Assembly: GCA_963576725.1 (NCBI GenBank)
Contig: OY755241.1
Location: 77,114,701-77,178,700, forward strand
Direction: 5' to 3'
Length of the DNA: 64,000 nt
DNA from: Azorinus chamasolen
Taxonomy: Eukaryota > Mollusca > Bivalvia > Cardiida > Solecurtidae
Both the position numbers and the translations under genes were made by a program. This document shows positions 21,059 through 30,187 of the stretch, piece after piece; positions within the stretch are counted from its first letter, which is position 1, and each line of letters starts with the position of its first letter. Below the pieces are notes generated by a model, which was given only the letters and a program-made list of their open reading frames with translations, did no database searches and was not told where the DNA came from.

Positions 21059-21114
21059 GTGATGATGCTTATCATCATGACATTGATGATGCTTATCATC
21101 ATGACATTGATGCT
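21059..21114. repeat. two tandem 27-bp palindromic units
   Basis: GATGATGCTTATCATCATGA repeats twice; each unit is internally palindromic (ATGATG..CATCAT). Confidence 0.85.
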
Positions 21115-21785
21115 CAAAGTTACAGTGGCTGCAACTTTACATTATTTTAAATGCATTTTGCGGACTGAAACCTTTTTTAAAACCCTTTTATCATGTGTAA
21201 GGATATTAGAATATGTATATTCTTTTTTAACACAGCACTTGTTTAACACACACGGTTTATACTGACTTAACATAATCATAACATTATCACTTATAACTTA
21301 TACTTAACTTAATATACATATTCTAAATTCCTTTTTTTTGCCCACTCTAATTATTTCTATTTTTTTGAGCCATTGGCAGCTTTGACATTTTCAAAATGCA
21401 GCAGTCTGTTTTTTTTAAAGGTATTTTTACAGATACATTATTTCAATGTCAATATATACTACACCAAGGAACAAATCCATTGTTTAGAATTTGGAGATGA
21501 AAACCCTCTACCATTTTTCTTGTATTCACCATGAAATCACGGAGGCCATTGATGGAGAATTGTTTTCTTCATGTCACTTGACAGTGGCTAAGAATTTACT
21601 CCAAGCCCATGCACGTTTCAAGGGTTGGATGTTCCATGTTGGATTAGGATACCCGTCGGTTTCATGATTACTGTATAAATATTTAAGGTTATACAGGGAT
21701 GTGGGCAAAAATTTGAAGATAAAACTTAGAAACTGTGATGCCAAGCTTCCATTGCTTCAAATCTAGTTGAGCGTCTGTTGGCAGG
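21115..21785. other. unassigned, single-copy-looking
   Basis: No repeat recognised and no convincing exon; among the few stretches without MITE traces. Confidence 0.4.
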
Positions 21786-21789
21786 TGTT

Positions 21790-22000
21790 TGCAAAATCAT
21801 GTTGTTAGCTTCGAAACCATCTGATCAGGATCTGCTCTGTTTGCTAATGGAAATTGAAAGATCTGTTTCTAAAATGGCTACAATGTTCCATCTTCCATGT
21901 CCATGAATATTCAGTATGTATTGAAATTTAGAATAAACATAGAACAGGGAAATCTTTCCCAAACAGAGTAAACCCAGATCAGATGGCTCCAGTAGGATTT
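21790..22000 (+). mobile_element. A MITE right part plus a second A left fragment
   Basis: GAAACCATCTGATCAGGATC..GGCTACAATGTTCCATCTTC..ACATAGAACAGGGAAATC, then AAACAGAGTAAACCCAGATC..AGATGGCTCCAGTAGG; order and breaks indicate rearrangement. Confidence 0.65.
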
Positions 22001-22837
22001 TCAATTTTCTTATGGGAAATCTTTAGTTTCTATCGCGGCCGAAATTTGTTCATATGCTATTGTAAGTATCATTACAGTCGTTTGTAGCTCAACGTGGTTT
22101 CTAGGCTTGCTTGAAAGAACATGAGAGTTGAGGCCCCTGCCATACCCTTGCATGGTCATAAGAGGTGTCTAAGAGGGGGTTTACCCCTTAACTGTCGAGA
22201 ACGAGTTAATTAGCATTATGCAAACATACAGACTTTGATCAGAGGGCTTCTGTAGGAGCTGTCTGATCAGGATCTGCGCTGTTTGTTGTTCAAGATCCTC
22301 TTGTACATCTTATCCTTTGAGGCCTGGATTCCATATACAGGGTAACCCTGTTTGGTTTTTCGGCCCTCATGGGCAGATAAGTCTGATAGCACCAGTCTGC
22401 TATTCAATATTTAGCCCTTTAAATGCAGGAAATAAGTTGAATGTCATTTGCAAATAGTTCAGATCCAGATCAGAAGGTTCCTAGAGGATCCCTCTAATCA
22501 CGCTCTGCACTGCTTGTCTTTCAAAATCCTTTAGCAACTCTGATCCTTTCACACTTAATGGCTCCTACTGTTGAACACTGTTGGACCATTCCACATTGTA
22601 ATTTCAGCATTCAGTCTCAGGATTAACAAAAGTGGTCAATGTCATAATACCATGTGACATTATATGGTGTTATGGTGCCGCTAGTATGATTCAAGTACTT
22701 GCTCAATCCACCAACCTCCCGCAAGTGTCCATCACGAAGGGCTTTGAACTTACAAGTGAATGCAGCGGCTCCATAAGATACAAAAGGTAAATCACTAATT
22801 GTAGTCATCATGATGTAAATATTATTCCATATCCTAA
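22001..22837. repeat. unassigned with two decayed palindrome cores
   Basis: CAGACTTTGATCAGAGGGCT/GAGCTGTCTGATCAGGATCT (22225-22280) and CAGATCCAGATCAGAAGGTT (22455-22520) are old MITE cores. The rest is not assigned. A 62-codon minus frame (22623-22811) has no motif. Confidence 0.5.
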
Positions 22838-23038
22838 TTACCCTAACTATTCAGACAAGCAAATAGTGCAGAACCAGATCAAACTTCTCTTGAGAGTTCG
22901 TTTTTCAGGGTTTACATTGTTTTTTACAATATCAGTCTAATTTCAAGTTATAAAATTGTGCTGAAGTGAATTATTCATCTCTTCAAACTATTGGAGAGAG
23001 GAGATTTGGTGTTTGAATAGTTTGGATAGTTAGGGTAT
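22838..23038. mobile_element. K MITE with TACCCTAACTAT ends
   Basis: ATTACCCTAACTATTCAGAC at the left is mirrored by GTTTGGATAGTTAGGGTA at the right. The core holds GTGCAGAACCAGATCAAACT. The element abuts the B end at 23039. K ends also occur at 36120-36145 and 49735-49765. Confidence 0.75.
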
Positions 23039-23417
23039 TTAACCCATTCCCTCATATTGATGCCTTTTGACGCCCCTGCAAAAGCCACTTTTTAAAACCA
23101 TTTTGACATCGAGGATATTTGTACGTTTATTTTCATTGTATAAGAAGGGAGATAACTCATTGTTCCCACGAGGCTTGTCTATTATTTGCAATACACCCCT
23201 TCTATTTCATGAATATTCATTAAGAAATAATGACATCATGAATATTCATTGGCTGAACTTTTATTAGCTGAAATTCAAAAATGGAACACAAGGAGTTTTT
23301 ACTATGGCAGAAATTGTAGAATTAGATCTACATGTATACAATTCCATAAGCAAACAGAGAAGACCCTGATTTGACTGCACCTACCGTTACAAGATGTATT
23401 TATGGAGTAAAGGGTTA
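23039..23417. mobile_element. chimeric MITE: B left end, A2 (reverse) right part
   Basis: TTAACCCATTCCCTCATATT..CCTGCAAAAGCCACTTTTTA is B. ATTCATTAAGAAATAATGAC..CTATGGCAGAAATTGTAGAA..TATTTATGGAGTAAAGGGTTAA is A2 reversed. Both outer ends keep TTAA. Confidence 0.75.
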
Positions 23418-23539
23418 ACATAAATAGTGCAGAACCAAATCAACAAATGCATTTCGGGTTGAGGTTACTGTTGCTAATACAAATCCTGACCAGAAACATA
23501 AATAGTAACAGCTCCAGATATCATGCATAGATTAAATTA

Positions 23540-23640
23540 TTTTCACCAAATCCTATGTTGTGACCAATCTCTACGTAGAATTATCTCGAAGAGACAATCC
23601 TAAAGATTGGTCACAACATCGAATCTGGTGGAGACATGAC
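23540..23640. mobile_element. J foldback element
   Basis: TTCACCAAATCCTATGTTGT..GACCAATCTCTACG is mirrored by AAGATTGGTCACAACATCGA..ATCTGGTGGAG. Confidence 0.8.
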
Positions 23641-23742
23641 AATTTTAGTATTTTGAGTATGCATCTTTTTGTTTGCAGGATAAAACAGATGTAGCATGAG
23701 CAATGACCCCTTAGATATGGACAATTGAGTTAATTGGCAGAC

Positions 23743-23895
23743 TTGGACCCAGATCAGCACTGTTTGACATTAATAAAGATGGGACACAGACCCAGATCAG
23801 CAGTTTGACTTTAATTAAGATGGGACTCGGACCCAGATCAGCACTGTTTGACATTGATAAAGATGGGACTTGGACCCAGGTCAGCACTGTTTGAA
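23743..23895. repeat. 43-bp minisatellite, ~4 copies (inverted relative to 54245-55518)
   Basis: GGACCCAGATCAGCACTGTT followed by TGACATTAATAAAGATGGGA repeats about four times. The reverse complement is the unit of the 29-copy array at 54245-55518; shared flanks show the two arrays are paralogous. Confidence 0.95.
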
Positions 23896-24003
23896 TGTGT
23901 ACGTGTTCATACTGAATAGACTGTACTGTTCAATAAGGTTGGAACCACTTGCTTCGCTAGTTTGAATTAGCAAGGTTTTGCTGTATTTTGATTTGTTGAC
24001 TTG

Positions 24004-24239
24004 TTAACCCTTTCCCTGGTATAAACACTTTTTCATGCATTTGCAAACAAGGTAGACCCAGATCTGATGGTTCTTATAGGGGCCGTCTCATCAGTGGCTG
24101 CCCTGTTTGCTAATGGAATTTGATAGACCTGTTTCTTTAGTTTCTAAAATGGCTACAACGTTCCACCTTCCATATTTCATTAAACGTATTCTGTCCATGA
24201 ATATTCAGTAGGAATGAATATAGAACAGGGAAAGGGTAA
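24004..24239 (+). mobile_element. A MITE
   Basis: TTAACCCTTTCCCTGGTATA..AAACAAGGTAGACCCAGATC..GGCTACAACGTTCCACCTTC..AATATAGAACAGGGAAAGGG. Paralogous to 53874-54131 (inverted). Confidence 0.9.
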
Positions 24240-24255
24240 AGAGAATTATGAAATA

Positions 24256-24472
24256 TTACCCCATTCCCTCATATTGATGACTTTTGGTGCCTCTGTAAAC
24301 TTTACTTCCTGAAACCATTTTGATAAATAGAGCATTTGTTCCATAGCAGCAAATGCTCTGTTTATCACAATGGTTTGAATGCTACACTAAAAAATTCCTT
24401 TCCTCTAGTTTCTGCTTTTTGGTAAATATACTCAGGTAGGAACTACAAACAGCCTATGAGGGAATGTGTTAA
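24256..24472 (+). mobile_element. B MITE
   Basis: TACCCCATTCCCTCATATTG..AGAGCATTTGTTCCATAGCA..AGCAAATGCTCTGTTTATCA..GAGGGAATGTGTTAA. Paralogous to 53614-53827 (inverted). Confidence 0.9.
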
Positions 24473-24551
24473 GGATCAGATCCTACAGCTTGTGCCATAG
24501 TATCAGATTTCTTTGTTCATGTAATCATAAAACTTCGTTGATAGTCAGTCT

Positions 24552-24740
24552 TTAACCCTTTCCTCCATAAGCCTTTCTACACCTTTGTACAATCAGTGGT
24601 AGACCCAGATTGGATGGCTACTTTAGGAGCTGTCTGATCAGGGACTGTTCTATTTGCCTTTGATGTAATAAAGGTATAATTCTACAGTTTCTGCCATGGC
24701 CAAACATTACTGTGCCCATGTGCTGTTATAACTAGGTCTA
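24552..24740 (+). mobile_element. A2 MITE, right end deleted
   Basis: TTAACCCTTTCCTCCATAAG..GGTAGACCCAGATTGGATGG..CATGGCCAAACATTACTGTG then TGCTGTTATAACT, where it jumps to AGGTCTAG. The complete inverted partner is 53289-53527. Confidence 0.85.
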
Positions 24741-24973
24741 GCTCTAGACACTGATGACAGGTACGTTTAATTGTGTATTTGCTCTATGGAGCTAAATAGA
24801 TTTTATTTTATTTTTAATTTTATTTTTTATATTTTTTTATTTTAATTTTTCCCGATATAGCCCCAGAGACCTTCCTACCTTGCCGTGGTTCTGGGGCCTA
24901 ATTGCCAAAGGGGATGTCTCTGTTTATTTGACAGAGATTATCCCCTCTGCCAAGAACTAAAAGGAAGCCCCTG
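24741..24973. other. unassigned; part of inverted block 1, T-rich
   Basis: AGGTCTAGCTCTAGACACTG..GACAGGTAC and the following TTTTATTTTATTTTTAATTT tract match 51945-52060 in inverse orientation. TAGCCCCAGAGACC and AACCCC-type motifs after it are not identified. Confidence 0.6.
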
Positions 24974-25193
24974 TTAACCCTTCGCTTGCTGAATTTTAAA
25001 ATACATTTTCCTTCTTTACCCATGCCCTGTTGTATAATTACATATATTTTTACTGTGTACAAGTATATCGCTGTGCAGTAAGTGCTGTGGAGTGTACTGG
25101 TTGCACACTCAACCTGTAAATAGTGCAGACCTCATCTGGGTCTTCATTATTTACAGGTACATATTTTGACATGAATAGCAAGCGAAGGGTTAA
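24974..25193 (+). mobile_element. C MITE, complete
   Basis: TTAACCCTTCGCTTGCTGAA..GTGTACTGGTTGCACACTCA..TAAATAGTGCAGACCTCATC..AATAGCAAGCGAAGGGTTAA. The core palindrome lost one arm. Confidence 0.9.
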
Positions 25194-25545
25194 TTTTTTT
25201 AGATACACAATTCTAACATTTTCCTTTTCTCTGGAGGACAGGGTTAATAAATGTATTATTTATATTCTTGTCCAATTTCTATCTTGTTGGTACTCACTAG
25301 AATTGGCTCGAGACAAATCTAATGAGTACCAGCAAGAATGAGTTTGTCAGAGAAATTGAACCCTTTACTCCATAAATATGCCTGGTTTCTACACGTTTGC
25401 AAACAAAGTAGACCCAGACTAGACGGTTGCTGTGCCTTTCATGAGTACCAGCAAGAATGAGATGGATATTTTAGCTGAAGTTTTATGATGTTAACTTTTT
25501 AAGGAATTTATTTTCTTTGACACAAACTGTAGAATCAGACCTGTA
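25194..25545. repeat. decayed MITE pieces and ATGAGTACCAGCAAGAATGA repeat
   Basis: ATGAGTACCAGCAAGAATGA occurs at 25321 and 25440, and CTTGTTGGTACTCA at 25283 is its partial inverse. ACCCTTTACTCCATAAATAT (25360) is an A2 left end. The rest is unassigned. Confidence 0.5.
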
Positions 25546-25692
25546 TCATGTCCAAAGCAAATATAGTAAACTCTGATCTGACAGCTCAAATATAGTAGAC
25601 TCTGATCTGATGGCCCATATAGGAACCATCTGATCTGGGTCTACTTTGTTTTCAATTGTGTGAAAGTGTGTTTATATGAGGGAATTGGTTAT
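25546..25692 (-). mobile_element. A MITE fragment
   Basis: A duplicated ATATAGTA.ACTCTGATCTGA core arm precedes AGGAACCATCTGATCTGGGT..GTGTTTATATGAGGGAATTG. Confidence 0.65.
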
Positions 25693-25748
25693 AGATCTGT
25701 AGCCGGATAGAGATTATGGTGAAACAGTTCAGTCATAGGTTTTACTGT

Positions 25749-25975
25749 GTGGCTTGGTAGCTCAGTCGGTAGAGTGTTGGTCAGTAAGCCAGAGGCCCTG
25801 GGTTCGAATCCCAGTCGAGTCGCACACAATTTGGATCCATATAAAACATCAAATAATGAGTTGACCTTTCTACACTGGGGGGCGAAGAAGTATATTTGCA
25901 GTATATTTGTAAAATCTACACTGAAGAATATGAAGAAATTTTTTTTTCGTAAATAATTTATGTTGAAGAAGTTTC
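25749..25975 (+). mobile_element. tRNA-derived SINE
   Basis: GTAGCTCAGTCGGTAGAG (A box, about 25759) and GGGTTCGAATCCC (B box, about 25800) are near-canonical. The acceptor stem GGCTTGG pairs with TCGAGTC using wobbles, and the anticodon arm is imperfect, so a functional tRNA is unlikely. A non-tRNA body follows to about 25975. The minus strand translates to an ATRLGFEPRASGLLTNTLPT-type peptide, a familiar false protein. Confidence 0.7.
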
Positions 25976-26262
25976 CATAAACAAGAGCTGCGTGCGGCAC
26001 CAACGCTCGTCTGATCTGGTGCTTGTCCAGCAAAATTAAACATTTTGAAAAATATAAAGGGTCATAACTCCAAAAATTTCTTATGTAGGGGCTTTCCCCT
26101 CAATGAGATCTACTTACCTATTAAATTTCATGTTGGTACCTCTTAATTTACTTTTCGAGTTATGGTCAATGTTAAGATTTCGGACTACAACGTACGATGA
26201 CGACAACGCAGACTCCGGAGTTACGACAATAGCTCGTGATTTCTTCCAAGCAAAAAACTAAA
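25976..26262 (+). mobile_element. element I (ACAAGAGCTG start, TAGCTCGTGATTTCTTC end)
   Basis: Starts AAACAAGAGCTGCGTGCGGC, includes GGGTCATAACTCCAAAAATT and CGAGTTATGGTCAATGTTAA, and ends ACAATAGCTCGTGATTTCTT. An inverted relative is at 27301-27482. Superfamily unknown; likely a common mollusc repeat (recollection). Confidence 0.65.
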
Positions 26263-26540
26263 TTTCAAACATAATTACTAACTACGTTTATGTCTTGTAT
26301 TCAGACTCTGCCTATAGGATTTGGACTACATATTTTCTGTCTTTGATGGATGATACTGTCAGAATATTAGAATTCATCTCCTTCCCTGCATCGTTTACAC
26401 TGCACTGTTGGCACATGCACTTAATATTTAACCCATAACCATTGCACCTCAGCACTTGTACCCCTTAAAGGTGTTTACAGGAATATGCAAATATCTGCAG
26501 CAAACCCTTTATACATATACAAATTTTTATTTAAACTTGC
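26263..26540. other. unassigned
   Basis: No recognised feature. Confidence 0.35.
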
Positions 26541-26700
26541 TTAACCCTTTACCCGGTAGTATTTTTATGCCTCTAAAAACAGTGGACACACATGTCAGAT
26601 GGCTCCTGCAGGAACCGTCTGATATAAGTCTGTTCTGTTCCTGCAAATTATGTAGATATAATTCTGAAGTTTCATTAAAAAAAATAAGAAGTGTTTGATA
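26541..26700 (+). mobile_element. A2 MITE left part
   Basis: TTAACCCTTTACCCGGTAGT..GTCAGATGGCTCCTGCAGGA..ACCGTCTGATATAAGTCTGT..GTAGATATAATTCTGAAGTT; the right end is missing. Confidence 0.75.
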
Positions 26701-26814
26701 GAAACCTATTTGTGTCAAAAAAATTCATATTTAAAACCTTTTCTTGGATGCCTTTGGTTCATGCAGGAACCGTCTGATCAGAGTTGGCTCTGTTTATTCC
26801 TTTACTTATTGAAA

Positions 26815-26958
26815 TATCAAATTCTATCAGCAAACAGAGTAGACCTGATCAGATAGCTCCTCTTGGAGCCATCTGATCTGGGTAAGAGGAGCCATCTGAT
26901 CTGGGTCTACTCTGATTGCAAATAGGTGGAAATGTGTTTATATGAGGGAAAGGGTTAT
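26815..26958 (-). mobile_element. A MITE fragment with duplicated core arm
   Basis: AGCAAACAGAGTAGACCTGA..GAGCCATCTGATCTGGGT (twice, 26869-26906) ..GTGTTTATATGAGGGAAAGG. A 25-bp duplication of one arm is an early step of the minisatellite growth seen elsewhere. Confidence 0.75.
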
Positions 26959-27300
26959 GTAATTATGTAGATGTAATTCTGCATTTTTGATATCACTGGA
27001 TCAAAACCAACAAGTTTTAAAATGTCTTTGATAAGCTTTTTCTTGAAACTTTGAGTAAACTGAAGACTTAGTGTCACATATTTGTAGAATGAAACTTAGG
27101 AATTCTATGTATATTGATGTTCCATACTTCCTGTAAACAACTAAATTTATCTCAACTGTGTTAAAATATTCTGATGTTATATCTCCATAGTGACTGATTC
27201 CCAATCTCATTTGATCTTGCTTTGTGAGCAAATTACTATTTTCTAGGTGGAGTCTTTTCAAGTCAAATTTTGAGTAACTAGTCTTAGACTAATTTTTAGA
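26959..27300. other. unassigned
   Basis: An 86-codon minus frame (27001-27261) has no recognisable motif. Confidence 0.35.
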
Positions 27301-27482
27301 GTTTTAGCTCGTCTATTTCGAAGAAATCACTGGCTATTGTCGTTGTCGTCGTCCAAAATCTTAACATTGACCTTAACTTCAATTTTTCATTTACAACCTT
27401 CAATTTTAGTATGCATGTTCATCTGGACAAGGCCTATCCACATATACCAAAATGAGAACAGACGAGCGTTCGCACCCGCTTG
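27301..27482 (-). mobile_element. element I, inverted partial copy
   Basis: TTTTAGCTCGTCTATTTCGA..AAGAAATCACTGGCTATTGTCG and GAACAGACGAGCGTTCGCAC are reverse-complement counterparts of the ends of 25976-26262. Confidence 0.6.
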
Positions 27483-27484
27483 CC

Positions 27485-27575
27485 CAGGTGTCTCTGTATC
27501 CTCTCTCTAGGGCGTCCAATTAGCCCATAATGAGCAGAAACGGACGTAAATCAACACAAAGCACCGGCTTGCGGT
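27485..27575. repeat. H repeat (partner 48185-48285)
   Basis: TCTGTATCCTCTCTCTAGGG..GCGTCCAATTAGCCCATAAT..GAGCAGAAACGGACGTAAAT..CAACACAAA matches 48185-48285 over about 85 bp in the same orientation. Confidence 0.8.
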
Positions 27576-27748
27576 GCTCTTATTTATTTGCATCTTACTA
27601 TTGTGTGACGGGATAGCATACCGAGTGCTATATTCTTCATTGATGTATGAAAAACCTGCACAAATGTTTTCAAGCATTCCAATCATTTTATTACCGGATA
27701 CTTCACTTGGGACAAAAATTCAACTCGGTTTCTTTTTAAATAAGGTAT

Positions 27749-28250
27749 TTAACCCATTCCCGCATATTGACGCCTTTTGACGCCCCTGTAAAAGTCACTT
27801 TTTTTTAACCCTTTCCCTGTTCATTACAATTTTCAAAACCTAATGAATATTCATGGACAAAATAGTTATAATGAAATATGGACGGTTGAACACTGTAGCC
27901 ATTTTACGAAGTATAGACACAGATTTGTTAAATTCCATTAGCAAACAGAGCAGACACTGATCAGACGGCTCCTATAAGAGCCATCTGATCTGGGTCTTCT
28001 CTGTTTGCAAACACGTGAATACATGTTTATATGAGGGAAAGGGTTAAACCATTCTGATAAACAGAGCATTTGCTCCATAAGAGCAGAATAGACCCTGGCC
28101 AGGTGACTCTTGTATGAGCTGGCTGTCTGAACAGGATCTGCTGTGTTGAGTATGGAAATGTATAGATGTGATTCTACAGTTTCAGTCATGATCAAAATAT
28201 CTTGTGTTTATACGCCATTATAAAAAAATAAACAAATATTATAATATTAT
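27749..28250. mobile_element. B/A2 chimeric MITE with a nested A
   Basis: The B left end TTAACCCATTCCCGCATATT and, after the A insertion, ACCATTCTGATAAACAGAGC..TTTGCTCCATAAGAGCAGAA switch to an A2-like right half (CTGTCTGAACAGGATCTGCT, GATTCTACAGTTTCAGTCAT). Confidence 0.75.
27805..28047 (-). mobile_element. A MITE nested at TTAA inside B
   Basis: TTAACCCTTTCCCTGTTCAT to ATATGAGGGAAAGGGTTAA. Removing it rejoins CACTTTTT..AACCATTCTG as in other B copies. This is a B site different from the one used at 18628. Confidence 0.9.
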
Positions 28251-28253
28251 TTC

Positions 28254-28498
28254 TTAACCCTTTCCTCCATAAGTATGCCTTTCTACGCCTCTGTAAAATT
28301 CACTTTTCAAAACCATTGTGATAAATAGAGCATTTGCTCGATGCTCTATTTATCACAATGGTTTCAAAGCTAAACAATTCTAAAATTATTTCCTCTATAA
28401 AATGTTCCTTTTCGGTAGATGTATTCAAAAAAGTTGGATCTAAATATTTATAGCTTGGGGGGGGGGGGGGGGGAGGGGGATTGGTTAAATGAATATTC
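28254..28498 (+). mobile_element. B MITE with poly-G expansion
   Basis: TTAACCCTTTCCTCCATAAG..GAGCATTTGCTCGATGCTCT..GTTTCAAAGCTAAACAATTC..GGATCTAAATATTTATAGCT then a G run at 28456-28473 and GGTTAA. Confidence 0.9.
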
Positions 28499-29493
28499 AT
28501 CAGATAATGGGTGGATTAGAATTTACATTGTGTACAAATACAGAAATTTGTCTTAGTGTTCTCTTATGTTTTAAAAATTTCATTTATAGCTTTGGGGGAA
28601 TATGTTAAATGAATATTTACCAGGTAATGGGTGGATTAGAATTTACATTGTGTACAAATACAAAAATTTGTCTTAGTGTTTTATCTTAACTTTTGTGTCA
28701 TTGTCTACTACATGTTTTGTGTAATGAATGAGATGTATCATGGGTGAAAGGACACTGCGACAGAGCAAACAGTAAAACCCCAGATCAGCTGCCCATTGGG
28801 AAGTACAGGGTCTAATGAGATCAACTGAGTTGGAGAAAACATAAGACTCAGATCAGCTCTCATGCAGAAAACATGGTCTATTGAGATGACTAATTGACGA
28901 ACTGGAGTGTTTAACTTAACCCATTCAAGGCCGAAATTTCATTTATAGCTTTGGGGGAATAGGTTAAATGAATATTTACCAGGTAATGGGTGGATTAGAA
29001 TTTACATTGTGTACAAATACAGAAATTTGTCTTAGTGTTCTCTTATGTTTTATCTTAACTTTTGTGTCATTGTCTACTACATGTTTTGTGTAATGAATGA
29101 GATGTATCATGGGTGAAAGGACACTGCGACAGAGCAAACAGTAAAACCCCAGATCAGCTGCCCATTGGGAAGTACAGGGTCTAATGAGATCAACTGAGTT
29201 GGAGAAAACATAAGACTCAGATCAGCTCTCATGCAAAAAACATGGTCTATTGAGATGACTAATTGACGAACTGGAGTGTTTAACTTAACCCATTCAAGGC
29301 CGAAATTTCATTTATAGCTTTGGGGGAATATGTTAAATGAATATTTACCAGGTAATGGGTGGATTAGAATTTACATTGTGTACAAATACAAAAATTTGTC
29401 TTAGTGTTCTCTTATGTTTTATCTTAAGTTTTGTGTCATGGTCTACTACATGTTTTGTGTAATGAATGAAAAATAGCCTATGAAGTAATGGGT
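28446..29493. repeat. ~360-bp tandem repeat, about 2.5 long copies plus one short
   Basis: TTTATAGCTTTGGGGGAATA starts recur at about 28591, 28950 and 29319. The first unit (28446-28588) lacks the ~220-bp interior. Each long unit carries TACCAGGTAATGGGTGGATT, CAGATCAGCTGCCCATTGGG and TTAACCCATTCAAGGCCGAA. The array ends in AATAGCCTATGAAGTAATGGGTTAA, a B right end, so it grew from B-type MITE sequence. Confidence 0.9.
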
Positions 29494-29539
29494 TAATCTG
29501 CCACCTGTCTTACAGACAAATATTGATGCTAAGTACTTT

Positions 29540-30015
29540 AACCCTTTCCCTATTCTGTATATTGGTTAAATTTAAATTTAAATTTTAATTTATAATTTAT
29601 TTTAATATTCATTAACCAAACTATTTTAAAGAAATATTGAAGGTGGAACACTGTATACCTGGACCCTGACCTACTTAATTTGAATAAATAAAAAATCCTA
29701 ACATTGTATGGGTTTATCCTCATTACGTGTCCCGGTAAGCAACTATGCAATGGACACATTCATGCTTGTATGGTTAGAAATATGCACGGGTTAATGTCAG
29801 TGAGAATAGACTTCACGATTTACCGGCGGAGTTTTATTTATACAGCGTAATCTCTGTTATTATGAGGGTCCAGGTCAAATTGTTTGAGGTATAGAAATTT
29901 CAGATAGCAAAGAAATAGATATATCAGATTTTATTAGCAAACAGAGCAGATCCTGATCAGACGGCTCCCCAAGGAGCCGTCTGGTCATTGTCTACTCTGT
30001 TTGCAATTGTTAAAT
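29540..30015 (-). mobile_element. A MITE interrupted by an F element
   Basis: TTAACCCTTTCCCTATTCTG..AGGTGGAACACTGTA on the left and GAAATTTCAGATAGCAAAGA..CAGAGCAGATCCTGATCAGA..CTACTCTGTTTGCAATTG on the right form one A element on the minus strand. The right terminus is lost in AT-rich DNA. Confidence 0.85.
29657..29887 (-). mobile_element. F element inserted in A
   Basis: Begins TACCTGGACCCTGACCTACT and ends AGGGTCCAGGTCAAATTGTT..TGAGGTA, flanked by TA on both sides. The inverted 11-mer ACCTGGACCCT/AGGGTCCAGGT lies near each end. Its interior (CGTGTCCCGGTAAGCAACTA, ATGCACGGGTTAATGTC) matches 11345-11497 in reverse. Confidence 0.8.
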
Positions 30016-30187
30016 TTAATTGTTAGAACTATTTTTGTATTTTTGTTATCGTTTAGTATTAGCTCTCAAATTGTTAATTTTTTAATTGTTAGCTCTTAAA
30101 TTGTTAACTATTAATTGTTATTGTTATATTGTTAATTGTTATTGTGTTTTGAGTTATTTTAATTTTTTTGTATTTGTTCTCAAATTG
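30001..30187. repeat. TTGTTA-rich low-complexity spacer
   Basis: TTAATTGTTAGCTCTTAAAT and related TTGTTA units; the same spacer separates the A copies of the array that follows. Confidence 0.8.

Noticed and set aside
25749..25825. Functional tRNA gene
   Set aside because: The anticodon arm does not pair and the acceptor stem needs three wobbles; a SINE body follows.
25689..26033. Minus-strand 114-codon protein containing LGFEPRASGLLTN
   Set aside because: This is the well-known false translation of a tRNA-like sequence; the plus strand shows tRNA A and B boxes of a SINE.
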